NCBI GenBank assembly: GCA_019637195.1 | Contig: JAHBWA010000002.1 | Coordinates: forward strand, 1-64,000 | Source of the DNA: Labilithrix sp. | GTDB lineage: Bacteria; Myxococcota_A; Polyangia; Polyangiales; Polyangiaceae | Direction of reading: 5' to 3' | DNA length: 64,000 nucleotides | Shown: positions 1-8,875 of the stretch, piece after piece | How positions within the stretch are numbered: position 1 is the stretch's first letter | Layout: each line of letters starts with the position of its first letter | The notes under the pieces: model-generated | What the model was told of the DNA's origin: nothing | The model's database searches: none | Seen by the model: only the letters and a program-made list of their open reading frames with translations | Program-made: the position numbers and the translations under genes

Positions 1-699
1 GTAGAGATGGGCCTGGTTGCTGCACGCGAACGAACAGTCGTCGGTCCACGAGCTGTTCTCCGTGGCCCCCAACGCGCCGACGCGGCCGGTCGCGTCGACC
101 GAGCTCCACCCGCTGCAGCTCACCGTGCCACGGCCGGTGCCGTTCGGCTGCGTGTTCGACCACACGCGGCCGTCGCCGGCGCAGCTGGGCCCCCAGCCCG
201 AGGTGCCGGCGTCGACGCTCTTCCGCTGCTCGGTGAGCAGGATCGGGACACGCGGCCCAGACTCGGCGAGCTCGGCGTAGTCCTCGGCGACGAGCGTGCC
301 GTCAGGAAGCACGAGCTCTGGCCCGGCGTCGGCGCCGAAGCGCGCGAACCGCGTGGAGGGCGACGCGGCCCCTTCGCTGAGCCACGCCTTGAAGGTCCTG
401 CCCGAGATCCCCGCCCGCTCGGCGCTCTCTTGACACCGCTCGTCGGCGCCGTCGAGCCCGCCGAGCGCCCCGGTGAAGCGCCCCGAGCTGACGAACACGA
501 TCCTGCCGGGGGGCCCTGCGTCGACCGGCGCGTCGGCGCGGGCCTCGGGGACGGAGACGTCGCGGACGTCGGCGGCGGCGTCCGCCTCTTCGACCGCGGG
601 AGGACCGTAGCCGTCGAGCCCGAAGACGGCGAAGCAACCGACCGTCGACCCACCGATGAGGGTCGCGAGCACGACGAAGGCGCGGGCGGACTTCCTCAT
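1..699 (-). CDS. DUF1554-like lipoprotein, 3' end outside window
   Basis: The first 233 codons are visible; the gene runs off the left edge. A basic N-terminus and hydrophobic stretch lead to a lipobox ending at Cys22 (TVGC), so it is probably an outer-envelope lipoprotein. After an Ala/Asp/Pro-rich linker, from about residue 67, comes the pattern VFVSSGRFTGALGGLDGAD, then FKAWLSEG and a Cys-rich tail (CSGW, DDCSFACSN). That order is typical of DUF1554/lectin-like surface lipoproteins common in myxobacteria and Leptospira. The ATG overlaps the stop of the upstream kinase gene (ATGA), so the two are translationally coupled. The ligand is unknown. Confidence 0.8.
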   Translation of the reverse strand, partial: MRKSARAFVVLATLIGGSTVGCFAVFGLDGYGPPAVEEADAAADVRDVSVPEARADAPVDAGPPGRIVFVSSGRFTGALGGLDGADERCQESAERAGISGRTFKAWLSEGAASPSTRFARFGADAGPELVLPDGTLVAEDYAELAESGPRVPILLTEQRKSVDAGTSGWGPSCAGDGRVWSNTQPNGTGRGTVSCSGWSSVDATGRVGALGATENSSWTDDCSFACSNQAHLY

Positions 700-2177
700 T
701 TGAGGCAATGGATCTTCGGGATGCGCACGCCCTTCGCGTCCACGACGAACGGCTGGGAGCAGTCGTCGGCGGGCTTCTTGCGTCGCGCGGAGGTGGCGGG
801 CGGAGGGTTCATGACGGCGGCGGGCGTAGCGACGGGAGGCGGGGCCGGCTCCGCCGCCGCGACCGGCTCAGGATCGCTCTCCGGCGCCGGCTCGTCGAGC
901 GCCGGCGCCGGCTCGGGCGGCGCCGGCGGCTCGGACGGCGCCTGAACGACGGTGCTCGGCGGCTCGACGACGGCGACGCTGGACGACGCCGCAGCCTGCA
1001 CGGCCGCGTCCTCGGTCCGCACGCGCCGCAAGGAGAGCCCGACGACGATCACGACCAGCGCCACCAAGAGGCCGCCGCCGATCGCGACGAGCAGCTTCAA
1101 CCGATCCTGACGTCGCTGCTCGCTCGATGCCGGCGCATCGTCGCGCGGCGCCATCATCGCGATCCCGGCTTCACCGGTGGTCGGCGCTTCCTCGAGCGGC
1201 CCCGTCGGGACCGGCTGCCCGCCGAGCTCTTCGAGCGTGAGGAGCGGCAGGCTGGGGCTCGAGCCGATCGAGTGGACGAGCCTGCCCGACGCGCTCGTCC
1301 GCACGTACGCGTCGAGCGCCGCGCTCAGCTCGCCGCCGTCGGCGTAGCGCTCCGCCGCGTTCTTCCTCAGGCACCTTCGGACGATCTCGTCGATCTCCGG
1401 CGGCAGATCGGGGAGGATCTCGCGGAGCGGCCTCGGCTCCTGCCGCGTCGTCGCGAGCATCATCGCGATCGCGTTCTCGCCGCGAAATGGCCGGATGTTC
1501 GCGAGCATCTCGTAGAAGACGACGCCGAACGAGAAGACGTCCGTGCGCGCGTCGACCGGACGCCCGTGGGCTTGCTCCGGGCTGACGTAGCCGGGCGTCC
1601 CCCACATGTCGCCGCGCGACGTGTCCGTCGAGGTGTGCTCGGGGCTCGGCGCGGAAGGCTCCGTCCCGCCGGCCGGCGCCGCCGGCTTCTGCCGGGCGAG
1701 CCCGAAGTCGAGCACCTTGGCGAGGACGACGTCCGGCGAAGGCGTCGTCAGGAAGACGTTCTCCGGCTTGATGTCGCGGTGGGTCACGCCCGCCGCGTGT
1801 GCGCGGGCCAGCGCCCGCGCGATGTCGCGCGCGATCGCCGTCGCCTCCTCGACGTCGACCTTGCGCTGCTTCAGGGTCTTGCGGAGCGACTCGCCCTCGA
1901 GCAGCTCCATCACGATGTAGAGCCGGCCGTCGAGCTCGTCGACCTCGTACACCGTGGCGATGTTCGGGTGCTGGAGCTTCGCGGCGAGCCGCGCCTCGCG
2001 AAGCAGCCGCTTCTTCTGGAGCGCGGCGTCGCCGTCTTCGATGAGGACCTTCAGCGCGACGTCACGCTCCAGCTTCTCGTCGAACGCCGCGTACACCGCC
2101 CCCATGCCGCCCCGCCCGAGGAGGCGGTCGACTCGGAAACGCCCGAGCGTGCTCCCGACGAGCGAGGAGGAGCCCAC
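696..2177 (-). CDS. Membrane Ser/Thr protein kinase
   Basis: A 493-aa Hanks-type kinase. The glycine loop GRGGMG is at 21-26, the ATP-binding Lys at 43, catalytic HRD at 133-135 with KPEN, and DFG at 157-159. One transmembrane helix lies at about 360-382, followed by a Pro/Ala/Glu-rich extracytoplasmic tail with no PASTA repeats. The kinase domain is cytoplasmic and the tail periplasmic; the signal is unknown. The start is GTG with no Shine-Dalgarno, but TAGACT lies 6 nt before it (2184-2189), suggesting a leaderless transcript. The stop overlaps the start of the DUF1554-like lipoprotein gene, a possible partner or target. Confidence 0.93.
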   Translation of the reverse strand: MGSSSLVGSTLGRFRVDRLLGRGGMGAVYAAFDEKLERDVALKVLIEDGDAALQKKRLLREARLAAKLQHPNIATVYEVDELDGRLYIVMELLEGESLRKTLKQRKVDVEEATAIARDIARALARAHAAGVTHRDIKPENVFLTTPSPDVVLAKVLDFGLARQKPAAPAGGTEPSAPSPEHTSTDTSRGDMWGTPGYVSPEQAHGRPVDARTDVFSFGVVFYEMLANIRPFRGENAIAMMLATTRQEPRPLREILPDLPPEIDEIVRRCLRKNAAERYADGGELSAALDAYVRTSASGRLVHSIGSSPSLPLLTLEELGGQPVPTGPLEEAPTTGEAGIAMMAPRDDAPASSEQRRQDRLKLLVAIGGGLLVALVVIVVGLSLRRVRTEDAAVQAAASSSVAVVEPPSTVVQAPSEPPAPPEPAPALDEPAPESDPEPVAAAEPAPPPVATPAAVMNPPPATSARRKKPADDCSQPFVVDAKGVRIPKIHCLK

Positions 2178-2246
2178 GTCCCGAGTCTAACGCCGTCCCT
2201 GGAAGCTCCGCCATCTGGTGAGGTGTGGAGTCTCTGAAATCGTGCG

Positions 2247-3197
2247 CTACGGCTGCTTCTTCGGGGCCGCCTTCTTGTCTTCGTGCCTGGCCGCGGGCGG
2301 CTGGGAGCGCTCCTTCCCCTTCTTCGCGTCCCCCTCGCGCTTCGGCATCTCGGTGTGGCCGCTGCCGGGAGACGCCTCGAGGATGATCTCGACACGGCGG
2401 TTGTTCGCGCGGCCCTCCGGTGTCGCGTTGTCCGCGATCGGCTGCGACTCGCCCATACCCTCACTGCGGACGCGATCGTCCGCGATCCCCTCGGTCACGA
2501 GGTAGGCGCGGACGCTGTTCGCACGCTCCTCGCTGAGCTTCTCGTTGGCCTCGTCGCTCCCTTGTGCGTCGGTGTGACCGACCACGAGCAGACTTCGCCG
2601 ATCGTCCTCGAGCGCCTTGGCGACCTCCTTCAGGCGCTCCTTGGCGGAGGGGAGCAGCTCGCTCTTGCCGCTCGCGAACAGGACGCTCCCCGAGATCGTG
2701 AGGACGAGGCCCTTGTCGGACCTCTCCGCCTGAACGCCCTCGATCCGAATGACCTTCTCCTCGGCGGCCTCGCGCGCCTGCCGCTGCGCCTCGGCCTCCT
2801 GCTGAGCGATCGTGAGCGCTCCCTTCGCGCGCTCGAGCTCCTTTTGGGTCGCCACCGCCTGCGCCTCGCGGAACTGCTGGAGCTCGACCAGGGCCACGCG
2901 CTTCGACTCGACGGCGCGCGCCGTCTCGGCTTTCGCCTGCACCGCGATCGACCGTCGATGCGCGATGTAGGCGAGGTTCTTCGCCTTCTCGATGTCGCCG
3001 TCCTGGTACGCGCGCTCGGCGGCGTCGAGCGCGCGGCGCGCTTCGTAGAGATCGGCCGTCACCAGCGGCGCCGCGGGGTTCATCATCGCCTGTTGGTAGG
3101 CGACGCGCGCGTCGACGAGCTGATTGGGCGGCCGCGTCGACGCGCAGCCCGCCGCGAGGGTCGTCATCGTGACCAGTGCAACGAGCGTCCGCTTCAT
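2247..3197 (-). CDS. OmpA-family peptidoglycan-binding lipoprotein
   Basis: A 316-aa protein. The signal peptide ends in LAAGC with lipidated Cys18. A DUF4398-like helical region (about 25-100) and a Gln/Glu/Ala-rich coiled coil (about 95-165) precede an OmpA/Pal domain (about 185-290) with VLFASGKSELLP, VVGHTDAQGS and the NNRRVEI ending. A charged Lys-rich tail follows. It probably tethers the outer membrane to peptidoglycan. The open frame extends far upstream, but the ATG at 3197 starts the signal peptide and overlaps the previous gene's TGA, so it is the likely start. It is the last gene of a three-gene operon. Confidence 0.9.
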   Translation of the reverse strand: MKRTLVALVTMTTLAAGCASTRPPNQLVDARVAYQQAMMNPAAPLVTADLYEARRALDAAERAYQDGDIEKAKNLAYIAHRRSIAVQAKAETARAVESKRVALVELQQFREAQAVATQKELERAKGALTIAQQEAEAQRQAREAAEEKVIRIEGVQAERSDKGLVLTISGSVLFASGKSELLPSAKERLKEVAKALEDDRRSLLVVGHTDAQGSDEANEKLSEERANSVRAYLVTEGIADDRVRSEGMGESQPIADNATPEGRANNRRVEIILEASPGSGHTEMPKREGDAKKGKERSQPPAARHEDKKAAPKKQP

Positions 3198-3571
3198 GAT
3201 CCCGATCCCTCCTTCTGCTGCTGCACGGCCGACATCGCCTGGCGGACCGCCTCGATGGTCTGCCGCGCGTCTGCCTTCGCGGCCTCGGCGTGCGCGAGGT
3301 AGAGCGCGGCCTCGGCGTCCGCCTCGGCGCGCATCAGCACCCAGCGCGCGTCCGCGTTCTCGCCCTCGACGAGGAGCCGCTTGCCGTAGCTCAGCTGCTC
3401 CTTCGCGAGCTGCAGGTGCTGCATGGCCTTGGGATCGAGCGCCGTCATCGGCATCGCCTCGGCGCTCCTCACGGTCTGCTGCGCGCGCGTCAGCGCGTCG
3501 GCGGGGACGGGAGTCGCCGCGCCGCAACCTGCGACCAGCATCGCGGCGACCGCGATGATCATCGTCTTCAT
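3194..3571 (-). CDS. DUF4398-type small lipoprotein
   Basis: A 125-aa lipoprotein with signal MKTMIIAVAAMLVAGCGAA, lipobox Cys16. The mature part is almost entirely helical and Ala/Glu/Gln-rich, like DUF4398 proteins, which often sit next to OmpA-like lipoproteins. The Shine-Dalgarno AGGAGG sits 8 nt before the ATG and overlaps the TGA of the upstream gene at 3584. Its own stop overlaps the OmpA gene start. The tight packing suggests the products act together at the cell envelope; the function is not known. Confidence 0.85.
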   Translation of the reverse strand: MKTMIIAVAAMLVAGCGAATPVPADALTRAQQTVRSAEAMPMTALDPKAMQHLQLAKEQLSYGKRLLVEGENADARWVLMRAEADAEAALYLAHAEAAKADARQTIEAVRQAMSAVQQQKEGSGS

Positions 3572-3583
3572 GAGTGGACCTCC

Positions 3584-4240
3584 TCAGAACTGCCCGACGG
3601 CGCCGATACCTGCAGATCCCCTGCCGTAGGAGGTCCCCGTCAGCTGCATCTTCACGCCGCCGGCCTGGAGCGTCGCCACGGGGACGTGCTCCGGGATCAG
3701 CAGCGACAGGACGCTGATGACGGCGCCGGCGCCCTGCGCGACGCCGCTCCCCGCGATCAGCACCGTGTCGAGCGGCGTGTTGCTGCTGTTGGCGAGGTGC
3801 ATCCAGGGTCCGGCGACGGGGATGTAGAGCGACTGGTCGCCGTCCGCGTCGCGGATGTTCCTCACGGCGACCGCCGCCGCGGTCGCCGCATACGAGCCGA
3901 TCAGCATCGTGCTGCCCGTGTAGAGGAGCGGACGATTCGGCCGGTACGACTGCCTGACGGTGATCGTCTCCCGCGTGGGCGGCGCCGTCATCGGCATCGC
4001 GGTCACGTCGGACGACGTGATCGTGGTCGTCGCCGCCGGGCACGGCTCCGCGCGCGCGGGCGGGGTCGCCTCGGCGCGCGGCGCGGCCGCCTCCGGCGGA
4101 GCTTCCTCGGCCGGCGCCGCAGGCGTCGCCGCACCAGGCTCGAGCGGGGGCGGTCGCCCCTCCGCCGGCTCATCCGCGAGGGCGACCGTGGTCGCCGCGA
4201 CCACGGCGAGTGTCGTGAAAACGAGCGCTGCCTTCTTCAT
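3584..4240 (-). CDS. Secreted or envelope protein of unknown function
   Basis: A 218-aa protein with a cleavable signal peptide (MKKAALVFTTLAVVAATTVALA, site near residue 22). A Pro/Ala/Glu-rich linker runs to about residue 85, followed by a region with two hydrophobic stretches (about 108-125 and 160-178). A GGAGG Shine-Dalgarno lies 7 nt before the ATG. It is the first gene of an operon with the DUF4398 and OmpA-like lipoproteins, so an envelope role is likely. I recognise no family. The frame stays open upstream to 4480 but without a better start. Confidence 0.75.
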   Translation of the reverse strand: MKKAALVFTTLAVVAATTVALADEPAEGRPPPLEPGAATPAAPAEEAPPEAAAPRAEATPPARAEPCPAATTTITSSDVTAMPMTAPPTRETITVRQSYRPNRPLLYTGSTMLIGSYAATAAAVAVRNIRDADGDQSLYIPVAGPWMHLANSSNTPLDTVLIAGSGVAQGAGAVISVLSLLIPEHVPVATLQAGGVKMQLTGTSYGRGSAGIGAVGQF

Positions 4241-4575
4241 GACGATGCCTCCGGGGCCCTCGGCCTCCGAACGAAGAGGACCGACGCGACGCGGAGGTCG
4301 TCGTTCAAGCAGGATGCCGGCGTCACGCGCGCGGCGCTCGCGGCCGCAGCGCGGAGGCCCTCGTATCCATTCACGAAGGAAGCGGGCGCCGGCGTCGTCG
4401 GCGCCTCCCGTCCGCCGCGCGCCCGAGCGACGCGATTCCGTCACGCCGGGGCAGCCGCGTGCGCGCCGCCGAAGGCGCACGCGGCCGCGAGACCGCGCGA
4501 GGCGAACGAACGACGCTGAGGCGCGCGGGCCCAGAGGCGCCGGTCTGGCTCAGCTCCGCGCGGGCCTCGCGATCT
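4241..4575. other. Intergenic region between minus-strand genes
   Basis: This 335-bp stretch holds the start region of the envelope operon and the 3' end of the glycosidase transcript. No convincing gene is seen. It has one strong hairpin (4454-4485) and a weaker one at 4385-4405 (GGCGCCG/CGGCGCC). No clear -35/-10 pair stands out. Confidence 0.5.
4454..4485 (-). terminator. GC-rich hairpin, possible terminator of the GH5 gene
   Basis: A perfect 11-bp stem, GCCGCGTGCGC (4454-4464) with GCGCACGCGGC (4475-4485), and a 10-nt loop. It lies about 90 nt past the stop of the minus-strand glycosidase gene. There is no T-tract, so termination is inferred from position and stem strength only. Confidence 0.35.
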
Positions 4576-5784
4576 TCAGAGCGTCGACTTGGTGGCCACG
4601 AGGTGCGGGGCGAGCAGCTTCATCTGCGGCTTGTCCTGGCCGTTCTCGGGGTGGAGCGAGAACGGGTAGTTCTTCCGCCAGGCGGGCCCGGCGGCCCACC
4701 AGAGCCAGCCGACGAGGACGTCGCTCGCCTCCATCATCGACGCCAACATGTCCTCGATCGCGGCGTTGCACGTCGGGTTGTCGCCACCCGCGAGCTCGCC
4801 GACGAAGCCTTTCCTGCCGGTGGCGCGCAGCCAGTCGACGAAGCCGGCGAGGCGCTCGCGGCCGATCGTCTTGCTGATGCACTGGTCGGATTTTCCGCCC
4901 GAGTCCGGATCGAGGTACTGGTGCACCTCGAAGAGCAGGTTGTCGGCCGGGTCCACGATGTCGAGCATCGCCTGCGCGTTGGGCGTGCCGTAGTAGTTGC
5001 TCGCCCAGCTGTGAGCGCCCGTCCAGCCGTTGCCGGGCACGTGAATGACGTTCCCCGCTCCCGCGGCGCGAATGGCGGCGATCGCGGCGTTGGCGCTGGT
5101 GACCCACTGCTCCGTGCGCATGTTGTTCGGCTCGTTGACGAGGTTGAACATGACGCGCGGGTTGTCGCCGTAGCGGAGCGCGAGACGGCGCCACAGATCG
5201 GCGAAGGCGGCCGCGGGGACCTCGGCGGATCCGACGAGGACGCCGTAGTAGCGCGCGAAGTTGTGGGGGTTCAAGACGACCCACGCGCCCTTCGAGGTCG
5301 CGTAGCCCACGAGCGCGTCGAGCTTCGCCAGGTACGGCGCCGTCAGCTCGCCGTACGCCGTCGGCTGGAGTCGCTCCCACTTGAACCCGACGCGGAACGT
5401 GTTCATCCCCTTCCCGACGAAGTAGTCGACCTCGGAGCTGGTCGGCCACCTGTAGTCCCTGCCCTCCGAGCCGGGGATCACGTCGCCGAACTCCGCGCCG
5501 GCGAGGTTGACGCCGCGGAAGGGCATCGGGATCGATTCGGGTTCGCCCTCGGGAGGCGTCGAAGGCCCGTCGCCGTCGGGTGCGCTGGGGCCGAAGTCGC
5601 CCGAGCGAGGAGGGACCGTCCTGTCGTCAGGGAGCTCCGCGCCCGTCGTCGTCGCGCCGCTGCTCGGGGGCGATGACCGATCGGCGTCGGACGCGCCGCC
5701 CTGCGGACCACCGCAGGCGACGACGAGAAACAGGGCGGCGAGCGCGCAGCCGCGCGCGGTGTCGAGTGCTCGAGAAGCGGACAT
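4576..5784 (-). CDS. Glycoside hydrolase family 5 lipoprotein
   Basis: A 402-aa protein. The signal ends at lipobox LVVAC (Cys24), followed by a Ser/Pro/Gly linker to about residue 85 and a GH5-type TIM barrel (about 88-400). The acid/base Glu is in LVNEP (Glu218), the nucleophile is probably Glu330 in VGELAGG, and LNPHN and EVHQY fit GH5 cellulase/mannanase motifs. It should cleave a beta-1,4-glycan at the cell surface; the substrate cannot be told from the sequence. ATG at 5784 gives the best signal peptide; an in-frame GTG at 5811 would add nine residues. Confidence 0.88.
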   Translation of the reverse strand: MSASRALDTARGCALAALFLVVACGGPQGGASDADRSSPPSSGATTTGAELPDDRTVPPRSGDFGPSAPDGDGPSTPPEGEPESIPMPFRGVNLAGAEFGDVIPGSEGRDYRWPTSSEVDYFVGKGMNTFRVGFKWERLQPTAYGELTAPYLAKLDALVGYATSKGAWVVLNPHNFARYYGVLVGSAEVPAAAFADLWRRLALRYGDNPRVMFNLVNEPNNMRTEQWVTSANAAIAAIRAAGAGNVIHVPGNGWTGAHSWASNYYGTPNAQAMLDIVDPADNLLFEVHQYLDPDSGGKSDQCISKTIGRERLAGFVDWLRATGRKGFVGELAGGDNPTCNAAIEDMLASMMEASDVLVGWLWWAAGPAWRKNYPFSLHPENGQDKPQMKLLAPHLVATKSTL

Positions 5785-6180
5785 CGGAGACCTTGGCGAT
5801 GGGTGAATCACGCGACGAGGGCGCCGAACGCGCCACGCTCACGCCGCGCAGCAGCGCGGGCGGCTCGTCAATCACGTGCGCGACTGTATTTGGCCGGCAG
5901 GGCTCTACAAAGCGCGACCAAGAAAATAGGGAGGAGCCGGGAGCACATGTTGGCAATCTGCCTCGAGCGCGCGAACCGCCGTGTTTCACGTGCGGGCCGG
6001 ATGAGCCTCGAGCGTGGAGTGCGCGCAAGACCGCCTCGCTCGCGCTGCCTCGAGCGCCGCGCGCCGCTCGAGCTTCGACGGCGGGCGAGCTCGCGACGAT
6101 CGTGAAGAGGAGCTCTCGGCGAGGTGGCCTCCGCTCGCGAGAACGCGCACTCGCTCGGCGCGAACGCGTACAATCGACGG
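5785..6180. other. Divergent intergenic region
   Basis: This 396-bp stretch separates the minus-strand glycosidase from the plus-strand lipoprotein gene. It has a relatively AT-rich patch (about 5882-5950) with a Shine-Dalgarno-like GGGAGGAG before an ATG at 5947. The 52-codon frame there is Arg-rich and looks like noise. TACAAT at 6169-6174 is a -10-like element for the 6181 gene. Nothing else is recognisable. Confidence 0.5.
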
Positions 6181-6891
6181 ATGCGGTGGGAGTCGAGAGG
6201 GATGGTCGCGGCGCTGCTCTTCGTCGCGCTCGCAGCCTGCGCGAAGAGCTCGAGCCACGCGCCGGCGGAGAGCCCGCCGCCGACGACGGCGGTGCCGATC
6301 GGCGTCGTCGCGCCGAGCGCCGGCCCCGAAGTGAGCTCTCCGCCGGAGACCGCCGCGAACGCCGACGACGACGGGCCGGCGTCCGCCGACGCCGAGCCGG
6401 GGCTTCGCCCGCCTCCGCCGGTGACGCCGCCGAGGCCGTGCGGCCTCACGGCGGTCCTGCAGGACGGCGGCGCCCAGACGAATGGACAACGCTTCGCGCT
6501 GACGCTGAAGAACACCGGCTCGAAGCCGCTTCGCCTCGTCGTTCCGGGCGACGGGAGCGACGTTGGGTGGAGGACGCCCGTCGTGACGTGGACCGCGACG
6601 ATGAACGGCGCGCCCGCGACGCCGCTCGAGGGCGGGCGCTGCGGGATGATGAACCGAATCGAGGCGAACGAGATCTTCACGCTCGCGCCCGGCGCGTCTC
6701 GGACCGTCAAGGATTGGGTCCCTCTGCCGTCGTTCGCGCCCGGCACCTATGACCTCACGCTCACCTACCGCAACGATCCGGGTCTCCAGGCGAGGAAGGG
6801 CGGCGGCGAGAGCGACGCCGTCAAGCGCCTCATCGCGGAGAGCGCGGCGTGCGAGGCGACGACCAACACGGTCCGCGTGACCTTGCCCTGA
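6181..6891 (+). CDS. Hypothetical lipoprotein
   Basis: A 236-aa protein. The signal peptide ends in LAACAKSS (lipobox Cys), followed by a long Pro/Ala/Ser linker and a beta-rich domain of about 140 residues with FALTLKNTGSKPLRLV, PGASRTVKDW and FAPGTYDLTLTY, patterns of immunoglobulin-like periplasmic folds. No enzyme motif is seen. The start is ATG 6181; an in-frame ATG seven codons later would also keep the signal. There is no Shine-Dalgarno; TACAAT ends 6 nt before the ATG, so the mRNA may be leaderless. Confidence 0.7.
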   Translation: MRWESRGMVAALLFVALAACAKSSSHAPAESPPPTTAVPIGVVAPSAGPEVSSPPETAANADDDGPASADAEPGLRPPPPVTPPRPCGLTAVLQDGGAQTNGQRFALTLKNTGSKPLRLVVPGDGSDVGWRTPVVTWTATMNGAPATPLEGGRCGMMNRIEANEIFTLAPGASRTVKDWVPLPSFAPGTYDLTLTYRNDPGLQARKGGGESDAVKRLIAESAACEATTNTVRVTLP

Positions 6892-6900
6892 GCGCCCGGC

Positions 6901-8358
6901 TCAGACCTCGCCTGCGGTCTCCGCCTCGGACGAGCTCGCCGCCGCGCCGCGCGCGACGTGGGGCGGGAGGAGCAGGCGCCCCGCCGTCAGGCCGACGATC
7001 ATCGCGAGCACCGACGCGGTGAGGATCGCCAACTTGGCCTGCTCGAGCTTGTCGCCCGTCGGAAACGCGAGCGCGGCGACGAAGAGCGCCATCGTGAAGC
7101 CGATCCCCGCGACGAGCCCGAGCACGGTGAGCTCGCGCCACCCGACGCCGCGCGGGAGCGTCGCGATCCGCAGGCGAACCACCGCGAAGCACGCGGCGAG
7201 GATCCCGAGCGGCTTGCCGGCGACGAGGCCGACGACGATGCCCGCGCCGAGGAGCGACGGGACGGCCGCGCGCGCGTCGACGGCCACGCCCGCGTTGGCG
7301 AGCGCGAAGATCGGCATGATGACGAACGCGACCCATGGGTGGAGCAGCGCCTGGAGCCGGACCGTCGGGGCGAGCGCCTCGCGGCTCGCCAGGTCGATCC
7401 GCGCGGTCTCGAGCGCGAGGCGCTCGGGCGCGAGCTCGACCTCGAGCGCGAGCTCGACCTCTTCGACGGACCGCCGCGTGAGCGCGACGAGGCCCGCCGG
7501 CCCGAGCCAGGGCTTCGCGGGCGTGAGCAGACCGACGATGACGCCCGCGATCGTCGGGTGCACGCCCGAGCGGTACATGCCGAGCCAGACGACGGCGCCC
7601 GGGAGCACGTAGATCCATGCGCGTCGCACGCCGACGCGCTGCAAGACGAGGATCGCGGCGACACCTCCCGCCGCGACGACGAAGCCGGAGGTGTCGAGCG
7701 CGCCGGAGTAGAAGGTCGCGATGACGACGATGCTTCCGATGTCGTCGATGATCGCGAGCGCGAGCAGGAGCACGCGGAGCGCCGGTGGGACGCGCTTGCC
7801 GAGGATCGCGAGGACGCCGACGGCGAAGGCGATGTCGGTGGCCATCGGGACACCCCAGCCCGGTCGGTCCGCGGGGTCACCGCCGGCGATCGCCAGGTAG
7901 AGGAGCGCGGGCGCGGCCATGCCGCCGAGCGCCGCCGCGAGCGGGAGCGCGGCCCGCCGGACGTTCGCGAGCTCGCCCGCGTGGATCTCGCGGCGGATCT
8001 CGAGGCCGACGACGAAGAAGAAGATCGTCATCAAGCCGTCGTTGATCCAGAAGTGGAGCGGGCGCTCGACCGTCGCGGCGCCGACGCGGAGACCGAGCGG
8101 GAGCTCGAGGAGGCGGTGGAACGACTCGGACCAGGCCGAGCTCGCGATCGCGATCGCGAGGGCCGCCATGCCGAGGAGCACGATCCCGCTCGAGGCCTCG
8201 ATCCGGAGGAACGCCTCGATGGGCGTGACCAGTCGCCGCGCCCAGCGCCGGGCAGCCGGCGAGACGCCGGGCGGCGTTTGCATCGGGCGCTCCGAGTCGA
8301 GCGGGGCCTCCAGCGCGCGGGGCGGCTCCGCGCGGCCCTCGGGATCGTCTCCTGCCAT
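6901..8358 (-). CDS. nhaA: Na+/H+ antiporter NhaA
   Basis: A 485-aa inner-membrane antiporter. The family's paired aspartates are in LAIIDDIGS (Asp205/Asp206), and the conserved Asp175 is in MATDIAFAVG. The usual dozen hydrophobic helices are present. A charged N-terminal tail of about 40 residues and a C-terminal extension make it longer than E. coli NhaA (388 aa). Start at ATG 8358 is fixed by GGAGGA about 8 nt upstream; the frame is open to 8643 but that part is low-complexity. It exchanges Na+ for protons in pH and salt homeostasis. It is convergent with the 6181 lipoprotein gene. Confidence 0.95.
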   Translation of the reverse strand: MAGDDPEGRAEPPRALEAPLDSERPMQTPPGVSPAARRWARRLVTPIEAFLRIEASSGIVLLGMAALAIAIASSAWSESFHRLLELPLGLRVGAATVERPLHFWINDGLMTIFFFVVGLEIRREIHAGELANVRRAALPLAAALGGMAAPALLYLAIAGGDPADRPGWGVPMATDIAFAVGVLAILGKRVPPALRVLLLALAIIDDIGSIVVIATFYSGALDTSGFVVAAGGVAAILVLQRVGVRRAWIYVLPGAVVWLGMYRSGVHPTIAGVIVGLLTPAKPWLGPAGLVALTRRSVEEVELALEVELAPERLALETARIDLASREALAPTVRLQALLHPWVAFVIMPIFALANAGVAVDARAAVPSLLGAGIVVGLVAGKPLGILAACFAVVRLRIATLPRGVGWRELTVLGLVAGIGFTMALFVAALAFPTGDKLEQAKLAILTASVLAMIVGLTAGRLLLPPHVARGAAASSSEAETAGEV

Positions 8359-8875
8359 GACTCGTCCTCCGAGACGATCCGTCTCGTGAGGAGGATGGCG
8401 GCCCGACCAGCCTCGATGACCTGCCGCGGACGATCCGCGACACCCGTTCGTCGGATAGACCATCCGACTGCGCCAATCAAGGTCGCTCGCTCCGGTAGCT
8501 CCGAGCCACCTCGCGTGCCGGGCGCGGCTGGGAGGCGGCCACGCTCGGTGCTCGGCCGAGGCGGGGACCTCGACAGCGCGCGGACCCGGGCTCACAGTGA
8601 TGGGCGTAGGCGCGATCGAGGGTCTGGCGCCCATCGACGTCACGCCGGTTCCGCGGCCGCGCCAGAGGGCCGCGGAGGAACATTCCCCGCAACGGCACGG
8701 CGGGGGTCCGCGGCCACGCGCGCGGCGGCGAGCGCCGTGGCGCGCGACCTCGCGCCACGAGGCAAAGCGCCCTGCTCGAGCTCGCTGGCGTTCGTGCGTT
8801 TCTCACGCGTCCTTCGCGGCGGGCGGCGCCGCGCGCTGCGGACGCGCGGGCACGGCTCTGGCGTGTCCGAGAGGC
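8359..8875. other. Divergent intergenic region
   Basis: This 517-bp stretch separates nhaA (minus) from the CNNM/CBS gene (plus). A plus-strand frame continuous with the CNNM gene is open from 8597, but its translation is Arg/Ala-rich without domain character, so I treat it as non-coding. The position of the CNNM start is the main uncertainty. No tRNA, repeat or clear promoter is seen. Confidence 0.45.

Noticed and set aside
5947-6105. A 52-codon frame with a Shine-Dalgarno-like GGGAGGAG upstream
   Set aside because: Arg-rich with no domain character; likely chance in GC-rich DNA.
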